Positions 47,456-55,916 of a stretch of DNA of 64,000 nt are shown here, piece by piece; positions within the stretch are counted from its first letter, which is position 1, and each line of letters begins with the position of its first letter. The notes under the pieces are model-generated. The model was not told where the DNA came from, did no database searches, and saw only the letters and a list, made by a program, of their open reading frames with translations. Source of the DNA: DATMRS01 sp035566015 (GTDB taxonomy: Bacteria; Pseudomonadota; Alphaproteobacteria; Sphingomonadales; Sphingomonadaceae); the NCBI GenBank assembly GCA_035566015.1, contig DATMRS010000020.1, positions 1 to 64,000 of the forward strand, in the 5' to 3' direction. The translations under genes were made by a program, and so were the position numbers.

Positions 47456-49846
47456 ATGATGGGCAAGCGTGCTACAGGATCGGGGACTTTCCGCCGCGGG
47501 GGCCGGCTGCTCCTGACAACATCGGTCGCCGTGCTGGCGCTGTCGCCGCTGCCGGCCCTTGCGCAGCAGGACGCGGCGCAGCCCGGCGCATCGACAGCAG
47601 GGCTGGCCGACATCATCGTCACCGCCTCGCGCCGCGAAGAGAACGTCCAGAAGGAATCGCGCGAGATCGCGGTGCTCGGCGCCGAACAGCTTGAGCGGCA
47701 GGGCATCACCAACGCACTCGACGCGCAGAAGCTGGTGCCGGGCTTCACCGTCTCGCAGAATGGATCGCAGCTTCAGGTGTCGATCCGCGGCGTCGGCGAT
47801 CGCACGATCAGTTCGGAAACCGATCCGGCCGTCTCGCTCAACGTCGACGGCGTCTATTTTCCGCGCTCCTATGAAGCCGCCAACTTCTTCTTCGATCTCG
47901 ATCGCATCGAGGTCCTGAAAGGGCCGCAGGGCACGCTGTACGGACGCAACGCCTCGGCGGGCGCTGTCAACATGGTCGTCGCGAAGCCCCGTTTCGAGAC
48001 GAGCGGCTTCCTCGAGGGCGAGCTTGGCAATTACGACCAGAAGCGGCTGACCGGCGCGATCAATTGGTCGCCCAACGACAAGATGGCCTTCCGCCTCTCG
48101 GGCCAATGGGTCGATCGCGACGGCTATCTGACCGATGGCTATAATGACGACAAGAACCATGCGCTGCGCTTTCAGGCCCGGTTCGAGCCGACCGACAGCG
48201 ACTCGCTGCTCTTCACCGCCGCTTATTCGCATCGCGGCGGCAAGGGACAGGCGGCGACGATCACGCGCGGTTCGCTCACCGATCTCACCGATTTCAGCAA
48301 GGAATCGGGGCTCACCCCCGGATTGCCCGTTCCCCCGCTCCCCTCGAACAAATGGACCGGGCCGACCGATCCGGCGATGCTCGCCTATCTTGACGTCAAC
48401 GACGCCGGCGGCGCGCGCGTGCTGCGCCAGGTGGGCAAGGACGGCTTCGTCGATCTGAACGTCTACCTGCTGTCGGCGACTTACGAGCATCGCTTCGACT
48501 GGGGCACCTTCACACTGCTGCCGGCTTTCGTCGGATCGAAGCTGAATGAGATCAACTTCGGCGGCCTCGTCGTGCCGACGCAGGAAACGTCACGAAGCCA
48601 TCATTATTCGATCGAGGCGCGCCTGGCCGCGCCCGACGGCGCGCGCGTCAAATGGGTGGTCGGAGCCTTCGCCGCGGCGGAGAATCTGAACGACTATCGG
48701 CAGTCCCTCATCCCGATCCTGCCCACCAACGCGATAGACTCGGTGGTCGTGATCCCCAAGCTCAACGATCGCACCTGGGCGGTGTTCGGGGAAGCGAACG
48801 CCAGCCTGACCGACCGCTTCCGCGTCATCGCCGGCGCGCGCTACACCTGGGAAAAGAAGTTCACCGACGGTTATGTCGGCACCGTCGGCCTCGAATTCGA
48901 TCCCGACGCGGGGATGCTCATCAACCCGTCCGAATTTCCGCTCAAGGAAAGCGACGCCGACTATCCGCTGACAGGGCCGACCGTCGCCGGGCGGCTGGTG
49001 GACCATGCGTTCAACTATCGGCTGGGCGTCGAATATGACATCGCGCCGCAGTCGATGCTCTATGCGACGGTTTCGACCGGCTTCAAGGCGGGCGGTTTCT
49101 TCGCCTATCTCGCGCCCTACAACAGCTACAAGCCCGAGCGGCTGACGGCTTTCCAGGGCGGCATCAAGAACCGCCTGTTCGACAATCGGCTGCAACTGAA
49201 CGTCGAGGGTTTCTATTGGAAATACAAGAACAAGCAGGAAACCTTCCTCGCCAATTTCGGGCCGCCCTACGGCAATGTGCTCGATACGGCGAATGCGGGA
49301 CGCGTGACGCTCTACGGCGTCGACGTGTCACTGGTCGGTCAGATCACGCGCAACGACGTGCTGAGCGCGGACGTCGAATATCTGCACAGCAAATATGACC
49401 GGTTTGTCTATTCGTTCGTCGGCACCCCCGATCCGACGATCAACTGCGGCTCTGCCACCGACGGCACCACCGTCACCGAGGATTGCAGCGGCCATTCGCT
49501 GATCCGCGCGCCGAAATGGGCGGGCCATGTCGGCTACCAGCATACGCAGCCGCTGGGCGACGATGCCGGGCGTCTCATCCTAAACGCCGATATGCGCTTC
49601 TCGTCCTCCTATTGGCTGTCGAACAATTTCACGCTGATCACGCGGGCCGGGGCGTACCAGACCTATGACGCCTCGCTCACCTGGGAATCGCCGAACGGGC
49701 AGTTTTCCGTCACCGGCTTCATCCACAATATCGGCAATATCGCGATCTATAATGGCGGTGTCGCCTCGGCGTCGCAAACCGATGTCGCCGTCGGCCAGAT
49801 CGAGCCGCCGCGCACCTTCGGCGGCCGGGTTCGCGTGAAATTTTGA
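47456..49846 (+). CDS. TonB-dependent outer-membrane receptor
   Basis: 796 residues from ATG at 47456, with GGGAGGGA five bases upstream. A signal peptide ends at LPALAQQ. The TonB box region reads ADIIVTASRREENVQ. The plug has VLGAEQLERQGITNALDAQK, VSIRGVGDRTISSETDPAVS and VEVLKGPQGTLYGRNASAGA-like text (IEVLKGPQGTLYGRNASAGA). The 22-strand barrel ends with Phe (GGRVRVKF). This is the sphingomonad Pfam-type receptor often used for sugars, aromatics or siderophores. The neighbouring periplasmic oxidase suggests it brings that enzyme's substrate. Ligand unproven. Confidence 0.93.
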   Translation: MMGKRATGSGTFRRGGRLLLTTSVAVLALSPLPALAQQDAAQPGASTAGLADIIVTASRREENVQKESREIAVLGAEQLERQGITNALDAQKLVPGFTVSQNGSQLQVSIRGVGDRTISSETDPAVSLNVDGVYFPRSYEAANFFFDLDRIEVLKGPQGTLYGRNASAGAVNMVVAKPRFETSGFLEGELGNYDQKRLTGAINWSPNDKMAFRLSGQWVDRDGYLTDGYNDDKNHALRFQARFEPTDSDSLLFTAAYSHRGGKGQAATITRGSLTDLTDFSKESGLTPGLPVPPLPSNKWTGPTDPAMLAYLDVNDAGGARVLRQVGKDGFVDLNVYLLSATYEHRFDWGTFTLLPAFVGSKLNEINFGGLVVPTQETSRSHHYSIEARLAAPDGARVKWVVGAFAAAENLNDYRQSLIPILPTNAIDSVVVIPKLNDRTWAVFGEANASLTDRFRVIAGARYTWEKKFTDGYVGTVGLEFDPDAGMLINPSEFPLKESDADYPLTGPTVAGRLVDHAFNYRLGVEYDIAPQSMLYATVSTGFKAGGFFAYLAPYNSYKPERLTAFQGGIKNRLFDNRLQLNVEGFYWKYKNKQETFLANFGPPYGNVLDTANAGRVTLYGVDVSLVGQITRNDVLSADVEYLHSKYDRFVYSFVGTPDPTINCGSATDGTTVTEDCSGHSLIRAPKWAGHVGYQHTQPLGDDAGRLILNADMRFSSSYWLSNNFTLITRAGAYQTYDASLTWESPNGQFSVTGFIHNIGNIAIYNGGVASASQTDVAVGQIEPPRTFGGRVRVKF

Positions 49847-49895
49847 TGAAGCGCGCGGCGTGCGGACAGGCACGCCGCCGCCTGCCGGCCCAAGG

Positions 49896-49980
49896 TGGTG
49901 CGGGTGGTCGGGCTCGAACCGACACTCCTTGCGGAACCGGATTTTGAGTCCGGCGCGTCTACCAATTCCACCACACCCGC
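49896..49980 (-). tRNA. tRNA-Leu (CAA)
   Basis: Read on the minus strand, 85 nt with encoded CCA. The acceptor stem GCGGGTG pairs with CACCCGC. The D-arm contains GGTAGACGC. The anticodon stem CCGGA/TCCGG closes the loop CTCAAAA, so the anticodon is CAA (decodes UUG). A long variable arm, as in all tRNA-Leu, and the T-loop GTTCGAGCC are present. Downstream of the TonB receptor gene in opposite orientation. Confidence 0.96.
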
Positions 49981-50232
49981 ATGCCGGCCGGCGCTCCGGC
50001 GCCAGGGTCGACCGGCCGCTCTATAGGTTGGCGTTCGGCATATTTCCAGACCGGATTGCAGCGCCAAAACGCGCTTCGTGAGTGCCGTCCACAGCCCCGT
50101 TCGCCCTCCCCCGGACCGGGCAGTGAAACGCGGCGCGCCCCGGCTTTCCATCGGGCGTCAGGCGGCGCTAAAGGTCACGCATATCGTTCGACGGGCATCG
50201 CCCCCCGCATGATATCGTGAAAGGAAAGAGTC

Positions 50233-51123
50233 TTGAGCAACCGCCGCATAGTGACGATCGCCCCGACGGGCGGCATGTCGATGAAGAGCGCCAACCCCGC
50301 GCTTCCCACCCAACCGCAGGAAATCGCCGACGTGGTCGGCGCATGCAGCAAGGCCGGCGCGGCTATCGTCGCGGTCCATGCCCGCCGTCCCGACGATCAG
50401 GCGACCTGCAACCCGGCCATCTATACCGACATCAACCGGCGCATTCGCGCCCAGTGCGACATCATCATCAACAACTCCACCGGCGGCGGCAATTCGGGCG
50501 ACATGCTGGTCGAACGGCCCGACGGCCTGTGGGAATCGAGCTTCGAAGAGCGCCTGCGCGGCTGCGATGGCGAGCTGGCCGAAATGTGCACCTTCGACGG
50601 CGTCACGGTGGTCGACACGGTCAATCCCGAACGCGAAGTGGTGGTCATCACCACCCCGTCGCGCTGCGACACGCTCGCCAAGCGCATCACCGACAAAGGC
50701 ATCAAGCCCGAATGGGAGGTGTTCAGCCCGGAGCACATCCTGCAGGATGTCACCCGCCTCATCCAGAAGGGCTATGACAAGCCGCCTTATTACATCAACA
50801 TCGTGATCGGCGGCGACAAGGGCTTCCAGGGCGCGATGCCCTACTCCCCGGAAATCCTGGATTTCATGGTGAAGTGCCTGCCGCCCCAGTCGATCTGGTG
50901 CGTGTCGGGCATCGGTCCGGCGCAGCTTCCCGCCACCACCCAGGCACTGCTGCTGGGCGGGCACGTCCGCGTCGGGCTGGAGGACAATCATTATTATGCG
51001 CGCGGGCAGAAGGCCGACAATCTGATGCTGGTCGAGCGTCAGGTGCGGATCATGGCGGAAATGGGCATCGAGCCGATGTCCGCGGCGGAATCGCGCGAAC
51101 TGCTGGGGCTGAAGGCAATCTGA
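50233..51123 (+). CDS. BKACE (DUF849) family protein, divergent member
   Basis: 296 residues. Start is TTG at 50233 after AAGGAAAGAG. BKACE enzymes cleave beta-keto acids with acetyl-CoA. The barrel text fits (TAPTGGM-like start, LPTQPQEIADVVGACSKAGA, YYINIVIGGDKGFQGAMPYS, GGHVRVGLEDNHYY with the metal Glu). However the usual H-x-H zinc motif before AR(D)P is IVAVHARRPDD here: only the second His remains. This points to altered metal binding or different chemistry. It stands alone with a hairpin after it. Confidence 0.8.
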   Translation: MSNRRIVTIAPTGGMSMKSANPALPTQPQEIADVVGACSKAGAAIVAVHARRPDDQATCNPAIYTDINRRIRAQCDIIINNSTGGGNSGDMLVERPDGLWESSFEERLRGCDGELAEMCTFDGVTVVDTVNPEREVVVITTPSRCDTLAKRITDKGIKPEWEVFSPEHILQDVTRLIQKGYDKPPYYINIVIGGDKGFQGAMPYSPEILDFMVKCLPPQSIWCVSGIGPAQLPATTQALLLGGHVRVGLEDNHYYARGQKADNLMLVERQVRIMAEMGIEPMSAAESRELLGLKAI

Positions 51124-51135
51124 GCGAACGCCATT

Positions 51136-51163
51136 CCGGGGCGGGGTCGGCGCCCTGCCCCGG
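51136..51163. terminator. GC-rich hairpin after the BKACE gene
   Basis: Eleven-bp stem beginning CCGGGGC (51136) and ending GCCCCGG (51163), one G-T pair, six-base loop. No T-run follows; it may end the transcript weakly or protect its 3' end. Confidence 0.5.
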
Positions 51164-51246
51164 ACAAAGGCGGGGCGCCGATGCCTTGCCACCCGCCGGG
51201 CGACCTGCCATCCCGGCACAACACCAGCCGCCGGAGCGCCCGCCTC

Positions 51247-52152
51247 GTGACCGCCGATCGCCAGCCAGAGCAGCAGTATCTCGACCTTGTCGGCCACATT
51301 CTCGATCATGGCGACAAGCGTGTCGACCGCACCGGCATAGGCACGCTCTCCACCTTCGGCGCGCTCGTCCGCTTCGATCTTTCCGGCGGGCGGGTGCCGA
51401 TCCTCACTACCAAGCGCGTCTATTGGAAGACGGCGGTGAAGGAGATGCTCTGGTTCCTGACCGGCGGCACCAACATCCAGCCGCTGTTACGCGACAATGT
51501 GCGGATATGGAGCGACTGGCCGCTCGCCCGCTATCGCACCGAAACCGGCGAGGCGATCAGCCAGGCCGCGTTCGAGCAGCGGATCGTCGAGGACGACGCC
51601 TTCGCCGCGCGCTGGGGGGAATTGGGACCGGTCTACGGCAAGCAATGGCGCCGCTGGCTGGGCGCGGACGGCCGCGAATATGACCAGATCGCGACGCTGA
51701 TCGAAACGCTCAGGACCAATCCGGCGAGCCGGCGGATGCTGTTTCACGCGTGGAACGTGCCCGAACTTGGCCAGATGGCGCTGCCGCCCTGCCACCTCGT
51801 CTATCAATATCACTGCACCAGCGACGGGCGGCTGAACGGCCTGCTCTATCAGCGTTCGTGCGACATCTTCCTCGGCGTTCCCTTCAACTGGGCGGGCGCG
51901 GCAGCGCTGCAACTCATGCTCGCCGATCAGGCGGGGCTGACGCCGGGCGAGTTCGTCTGGGTGGGGGGCGACGTCCACCTCTATCTCAACCATCTCGATC
52001 AGGCGCGCGAACAACTCGGCCGCGCCCCACGGGGCTTCCCCCGCATGCGCTTGCTCCGCCACGCCGCCAGCATCGACGATTACCAGATCGATGATTTCAC
52101 GGTCGAGGGCTATGAGCCCCACGCCGGCATCCAGGGCGACGTCGCCGTCTAG
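51247..52152 (+). CDS. thyA: Thymidylate synthase
   Basis: 301 residues from GTG at 51247 (GGAG ten bases upstream), beginning TADRQPEQQYLDLVGHIL. Catalytic Cys is in MALPPCHLVYQYHC; LTTKRVYWKTAVKEMLWFL binds folate and phosphate; YQRSCDIFLGVPFNWAGAAA and GGDVHLYLNHLDQA are signatures. It is longer than E. coli ThyA because of an insertion around ARYRTETGEAISQAAFEQR, as in other alphaproteobacteria. It methylates dUMP using methylene-THF. A dihydrofolate reductase gene is not adjacent. Confidence 0.96.
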   Translation: MTADRQPEQQYLDLVGHILDHGDKRVDRTGIGTLSTFGALVRFDLSGGRVPILTTKRVYWKTAVKEMLWFLTGGTNIQPLLRDNVRIWSDWPLARYRTETGEAISQAAFEQRIVEDDAFAARWGELGPVYGKQWRRWLGADGREYDQIATLIETLRTNPASRRMLFHAWNVPELGQMALPPCHLVYQYHCTSDGRLNGLLYQRSCDIFLGVPFNWAGAAALQLMLADQAGLTPGEFVWVGGDVHLYLNHLDQAREQLGRAPRGFPRMRLLRHAASIDDYQIDDFTVEGYEPHAGIQGDVAV

Positions 52153-52176
52153 CAGCCTTCGTCCAACCTCCTCCCC

Positions 52177-52268
52177 GTCATTCCGGCGAAAGCCGGAATC
52201 CACGGGCAGCGGTTCCCTCGATAATGAAGCGAGCCGAGCCCATGGGCCTCGGCTTCCGCCGGAGTGAC
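52177..52268. repeat. REP-like hairpin element
   Basis: Begins GTCATTCCGGCGAAAGCC and ends CGGCTTCCGCCGGAGTGAC, 92 bp, with ACGGGCAGC and GAGCCCATGGG inside. It fills the gap after thyA. Confidence 0.7.
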
Positions 52269-52377
52269 GGGCTCCGACAATTCCGTCCCCAGCGAACGCG
52301 ATGAGCGGAGGAGAAGCCACGACGGCAACGGTCCCGGCGCGCTTGCGGATCGCTCATCGGGTCGCCACATCGCGCGC

Positions 52378-52677
52378 ATGTCGTTCGTCTCCACATGGAA
52401 GGCGCTGGGCCGGATGCCGGCGGTGCGCACGGGGCTTCTGGTCCTTGGCTGGCTGCTGGTCGTCGCCAGCCCCGCCGTCGGTGTCCTGCCGGGGCCGGGC
52501 GGCATCTTCGTCTTCGCGGCCGGGCTGGGCCTCGTCCTCAAGAACTCGCTATGGGCGAAGCGACGCTATGCCGCGTTCAAGCGGCGCTGGCCGAAGCATG
52601 GCGAGCTTTGCGATCGCGGCCTGCGACGGCCCAGCGCGCGGCGGCGAAGGCGACGGGAGGCGGCGCAACCGGATTGA
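52378..52677 (+). CDS. Small membrane protein, PGPGW-like
   Basis: 99 residues from ATG at 52378. One or two membrane helices: GLLVLGWLLVVASPAVGVL and GGIFVFAAGLGLVLKNSL, joined by PGPGG, similar to the PGPGW family of putative membrane proteins. The cytoplasmic end is very basic (RRPSARRRRRREAAQPD). It lies before rpmH. Function unknown. Confidence 0.7.
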   Translation: MSFVSTWKALGRMPAVRTGLLVLGWLLVVASPAVGVLPGPGGIFVFAAGLGLVLKNSLWAKRRYAAFKRRWPKHGELCDRGLRRPSARRRRRREAAQPD

Positions 52678-52775
52678 CTTCGCCCCCGCCTTTGCCTATC
52701 CGCGCCCACACGATTGCGGCCGCCCCTGGCGGCCCTTTTTGCTTAGACATGACGTCCGATTTTGGGGAATGAACG

Positions 52776-52910
52776 ATGAAGCGCACCTTCCAGCCGAGCA
52801 AACTCGTGCGCAAGCGCCGGCACGGCTTCCGGTCGCGGTCCGCGACGCCGGGTGGCCGCAAGGTCCTCGCCGCGCGCCGCGCGCGCGGCCGCAAGTCGCT
52901 TTCGGCCTGA
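52776..52910 (+). CDS. rpmH: 50S ribosomal protein L34
   Basis: 44 residues: MKRTFQPSKLVRKRRHGF then RSRSATPGGRKVLAARRARG, ending RKSLSA. This is L34 in full. TTTGGGGA seven bases upstream is its ribosome site. It is the first gene of the rpmH-rnpA-yidD-yidC-yihA block. Its stop TGA overlaps the CTG taken as the rnpA start. Confidence 0.97.
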   Translation: MKRTFQPSKLVRKRRHGFRSRSATPGGRKVLAARRARGRKSLSA

Positions 52911-53260
52911 GCACGGCCCAGCCCAAAGGCGGCCCGGCGACGCTCACCCGGCGCGCCGATTTCCTCGCCGCGAATCGGGGCGCCCGCGCGCCGATGCCCG
53001 GCTTCGTCCTGCTCGTCCATTCGCGAAATGACGATTCGCCGGTCATGCGCGTCGGCTATACCGTCACGAAGAAGATCGGCGGTGCGGTTGTCCGCAACCG
53101 CATGAAGCGGCGCCTGCGCGCGCTGGCCCGCGAGCTTCTGCCCACCGAAGGGATTGTCGGCGCGGATCATGTCCTGATCGGCCGGGCGGGCGGCGTGGAG
53201 CGCGATTTCGGCGCGCTGAAACGCGAGCTTTCGAAGGCGTTGGCCAAGGTGCGGCGATGA
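52907..53260 (+). CDS. rnpA: Ribonuclease P protein component
   Basis: 117 residues from a CTG at 52907 that overlaps the rpmH stop as CTGA. Family motifs: TLTRRADFLAANRG at the start, MRVGYTVTKKIGGAVVRNRM with the RNR motif (KRRLRALARE), and DHVLIGRAGG. No ATG, GTG or TTG lies between residue 1 of the conserved domain and the only upstream ATG at 52769. That ATG would give 163 residues with rpmH wholly nested inside, as in Thermus. The family length of about 115-120 favours the CTG, but the start is undecided. Confidence 0.88.
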   Translation: MSTAQPKGGPATLTRRADFLAANRGARAPMPGFVLLVHSRNDDSPVMRVGYTVTKKIGGAVVRNRMKRRLRALARELLPTEGIVGADHVLIGRAGGVERDFGALKRELSKALAKVRR

Positions 53261-53469
53261 TCGCCCGGATGCTGATCCTGCTCGCCAAGGGCTGGCAATG
53301 GGGCCCATCGGTCGTCCTGCCGCCCAGTTGCCGTTATCAGCCAAGCTGTTCCGCCTATGCGATCACCGCGATCGAGCGCTATGGAGCGCTGAAAGGCGGC
53401 TGGCTGGCCGTGAAAAGACTCTCTCGATGCCATCCCTGGGGGGGATCAGGCTTCGATCCCGTGCCTTGA
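53257..53469 (+). CDS. yidD: Membrane protein insertion efficiency factor YidD
   Basis: 70 residues. LILLAKGWQWGPSVVLPPSC, RYQPSCSAYAITAIERYGAL, GGWLAVKRLSRCHPWGGSGF carry the conserved Cys and the HPWGGSG motif. It overlaps the rnpA stop by four bases (ATGA) and precedes yidC, its functional partner in membrane insertion. Confidence 0.95.
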   Translation: MIARMLILLAKGWQWGPSVVLPPSCRYQPSCSAYAITAIERYGALKGGWLAVKRLSRCHPWGGSGFDPVP

Positions 53470-53487
53470 GCCCAGGAGCGAATATTC

Positions 53488-55212
53488 GTGGACAATATGC
53501 GTAACATGGTGCTGGCGGTCGTGCTGATGGCGCTCGTCCTGTTTGGCTGGCCTGTGCTCATGGAGCGCTTCTTTCCCACGCCGCAGCCGGCAACGCCCGC
53601 CGCAAGCACGCACGCCCCCGCCACGCCGGGCGAACCGCATACGGCCGCGCCGGCGACGCCGAACGCCGAATCGCCCGCCGCGACGCGCAACCGCGCCGTC
53701 GTCCTGCGCGAAACCCCACGCGTCGCGATCCGGACGCCGAACCTCGAAGGCTCGATAAACCTCAAGGGCGCGCGGCTCGACGATCTCGTCCTGACGGGCT
53801 ATCGCGAGACGATCGCGAAGAATTCGCCGCCGATCCGCCTTCTCTCCCCCGCCGGCACGCCGGACACCTATTTCGCGAGCTTCGGCTGGGCGGGCGACGG
53901 CGTGGCGCTGCCGGGCAAGGACACGCTCTGGACGGCCAACGCGACGACGCTCGCGCCGGGCAAGCCCGTCACGCTGAGCTGGACCAACCCGCAGGGGCTG
54001 CGCTTCGCGCTCCGGCTGGCGATCGACGACGGCTATATGTTCACCGTCGACCAGTCCGTCACCAACGGCAGCGGCGCGCCGGTATCGATCCGGCCTTACG
54101 GCCTCGTCTCGCGCGTCGGCGTGTCGAAGGATCCGGATACGCACACGATTCACACCGGCCCGATGGGCGTGTTCAACGGCCGGGCCAATTACAGCGTCAA
54201 TTTCAAGACGCTGGACGGCGAAGGCGCGGCAGGTTCGCGCTTCTCGACAACCGGCGGCTGGCTGGGCTTCACCGACAAATATTGGCTGACCGCACTCATC
54301 CCCGATCAGAAGGCGGCGGTCGACGCCTCCTTCCGTGCGGGGCCGAACAAGAGCTACCAGGCCGATTTCACATCGCCCGCGACGAGCGTGGCGCCGGGCG
54401 CAACGGCACAGTCCGTCTCGCGCTTCTTCGCTGGTGCGAAGGAGGTGAACCTGCTCGATCGCTATGAGAATAAGGCGGATATTCCGCTGTTCAGCAAGGC
54501 GATCGACTGGGGCTGGTTCGAAATCCTCGAAAAGCCGATCTTCAAGGTGCTCGACTGGTTGTTCCGCGCCGTCGGCAATTTCGGCGTCGCGATCATTCTG
54601 CTCACCGTGCTGGTGCGCGGCCTGATGTTCCCGATCGCGCAGCGCCAGTTCGCCTCGATGGCGGCGATGCGCGCGATCCAGCCGAAGATGAAGGCGCTGC
54701 AGGAGCGATACAAAGGCGACAAGCCGAAGCTCCAGCAGGAGATGATGGAGCTTTATAAGAAGGAGAAGGTCAATCCGCTGGCGGGCTGCCTGCCGATCTT
54801 CCTCCAGATCCCGATTTTCTACGCGCTCTACAAGGTGCTGATGCTGACGATCGAGATGCGGCACCAGCCGTTCATCTTCTGGATCAAGGACCTGTCCGCG
54901 CCCGATCCGCTGACGCCGGTCAATCTGTTCGGCCTGCTCCACTTCACGCCGCCGGGCTTTCTCGCGATCGGCGTGCTGCCGATCCTGCTGGGCGTGACGA
55001 TGTATTTCCAGTTCAAGCTCAATCCGCAGCCGATGGACGATATGCAGAAGCAGGTCTTCTCGATCATGCCGTGGATCTTCATGTTCATCATGGCGCCGTT
55101 CGCGGCCGGGCTGCAGCTCTATTGGGCGACGACGAACATCCTCACCATCCTCCAGCAGAAATGGCTCTACAGCAGGCATCCCTCGCTGACGCAGGCGCCG
55201 GCAAAGAAGTGA
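53488..55212 (+). CDS. yidC: Membrane protein insertase YidC
   Basis: 574 residues from GTG at 53488. The N-terminal helix NMVLAVVLMALVLFGWPVLM is followed by a Pro/Ala-rich linker and the periplasmic beta-sandwich domain (FTVDQSVTNGSGAPVSIRPY, GGWLGFTDKYWLTALIP). The conserved insertase core starts near residue 360: NFGVAIILLTVLVRGLMFPI, KYKGDKPKLQQEMMELYKKE-like text, NPLAGCLPIFLQIPIFYALY, then FMFIMAPFAAGLQLYWATTN. It inserts inner-membrane proteins with or without SecYEG. Confidence 0.97.
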   Translation: MDNMRNMVLAVVLMALVLFGWPVLMERFFPTPQPATPAASTHAPATPGEPHTAAPATPNAESPAATRNRAVVLRETPRVAIRTPNLEGSINLKGARLDDLVLTGYRETIAKNSPPIRLLSPAGTPDTYFASFGWAGDGVALPGKDTLWTANATTLAPGKPVTLSWTNPQGLRFALRLAIDDGYMFTVDQSVTNGSGAPVSIRPYGLVSRVGVSKDPDTHTIHTGPMGVFNGRANYSVNFKTLDGEGAAGSRFSTTGGWLGFTDKYWLTALIPDQKAAVDASFRAGPNKSYQADFTSPATSVAPGATAQSVSRFFAGAKEVNLLDRYENKADIPLFSKAIDWGWFEILEKPIFKVLDWLFRAVGNFGVAIILLTVLVRGLMFPIAQRQFASMAAMRAIQPKMKALQERYKGDKPKLQQEMMELYKKEKVNPLAGCLPIFLQIPIFYALYKVLMLTIEMRHQPFIFWIKDLSAPDPLTPVNLFGLLHFTPPGFLAIGVLPILLGVTMYFQFKLNPQPMDDMQKQVFSIMPWIFMFIMAPFAAGLQLYWATTNILTILQQKWLYSRHPSLTQAPAKK

Positions 55213-55225
55213 GGGGCGCGGGGCC

Positions 55226-55855
55226 GTGGACGCCGAACTGATCGAGCGGGCGCGCAAGCTGTTCGCCGGGCGGGTGGATTTCCTGAAGTCCGCCCCCGCG
55301 CTCGTCCACCTGCCCGATCCCGACGTGCCCGAGATCGCCTTTGCCGGGCGATCAAACGTCGGCAAATCCTCGCTGCTGAACGCGCTCACCGGGCGCAACG
55401 GGCTGGCGCGCACGTCGAACACGCCGGGCCGGACGCAGGAGCTCAACTATTTCGACGTGGGCGATCCGCTCGTCCTGCGCCTCGTTGATATGCCTGGCTA
55501 TGGCTTCGCCAAGGCGCCGAAGGACATGGTGCGCCGCTGGCGCTTCCTGGTGAACGATTTCCTGCGCGGCCGCGCGGTGCTGAAACGCACGCTCGTCCTT
55601 GTCGACAGTCGCCATGGGCTGAAGGACGTCGATCGCGAGATGATGACGATGCTGGACGACGCCGCCGTCTCCTACCGCCTCATCCTCACCAAGGCAGATA
55701 AGGTGAAGCCCACCGAACTCATCGCCCTCACCGAAAAGGTGGCCGCCGAAACGCGCGCCCACCCCGCGGCGCACCCCGAGATTCTGGCCACGTCGGCGGA
55801 GACGGGCGAGGGCATAGCCGCGCTGCGCGCCGCCGTTCTCGAGGCGATCAACTAG
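55226..55855 (+). CDS. yihA: Ribosome biogenesis GTP-binding protein YihA/EngB
   Basis: 209 residues from GTG at 55226. G1 AFAGRSNVGKSSLLNALTG, switch region RTSNTPGRTQELNYF, G3 RLVDMPGYGFA, G4 LILTKADKVK, G5-like ATSAETGEGI. A helix precedes G1 that is typical of EngB. It helps late 50S assembly. It follows yidC by 13 bp in the same block, the usual alphaproteobacterial order. Confidence 0.96.
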   Translation: MDAELIERARKLFAGRVDFLKSAPALVHLPDPDVPEIAFAGRSNVGKSSLLNALTGRNGLARTSNTPGRTQELNYFDVGDPLVLRLVDMPGYGFAKAPKDMVRRWRFLVNDFLRGRAVLKRTLVLVDSRHGLKDVDREMMTMLDDAAVSYRLILTKADKVKPTELIALTEKVAAETRAHPAAHPEILATSAETGEGIAALRAAVLEAIN

Positions 55856-55916
55856 ACGTGGCGGGCGGGGCCGCTAAACTCCGCCCTCCCCCGGACAAAG
55901 AGGAGACACGCCGCTT

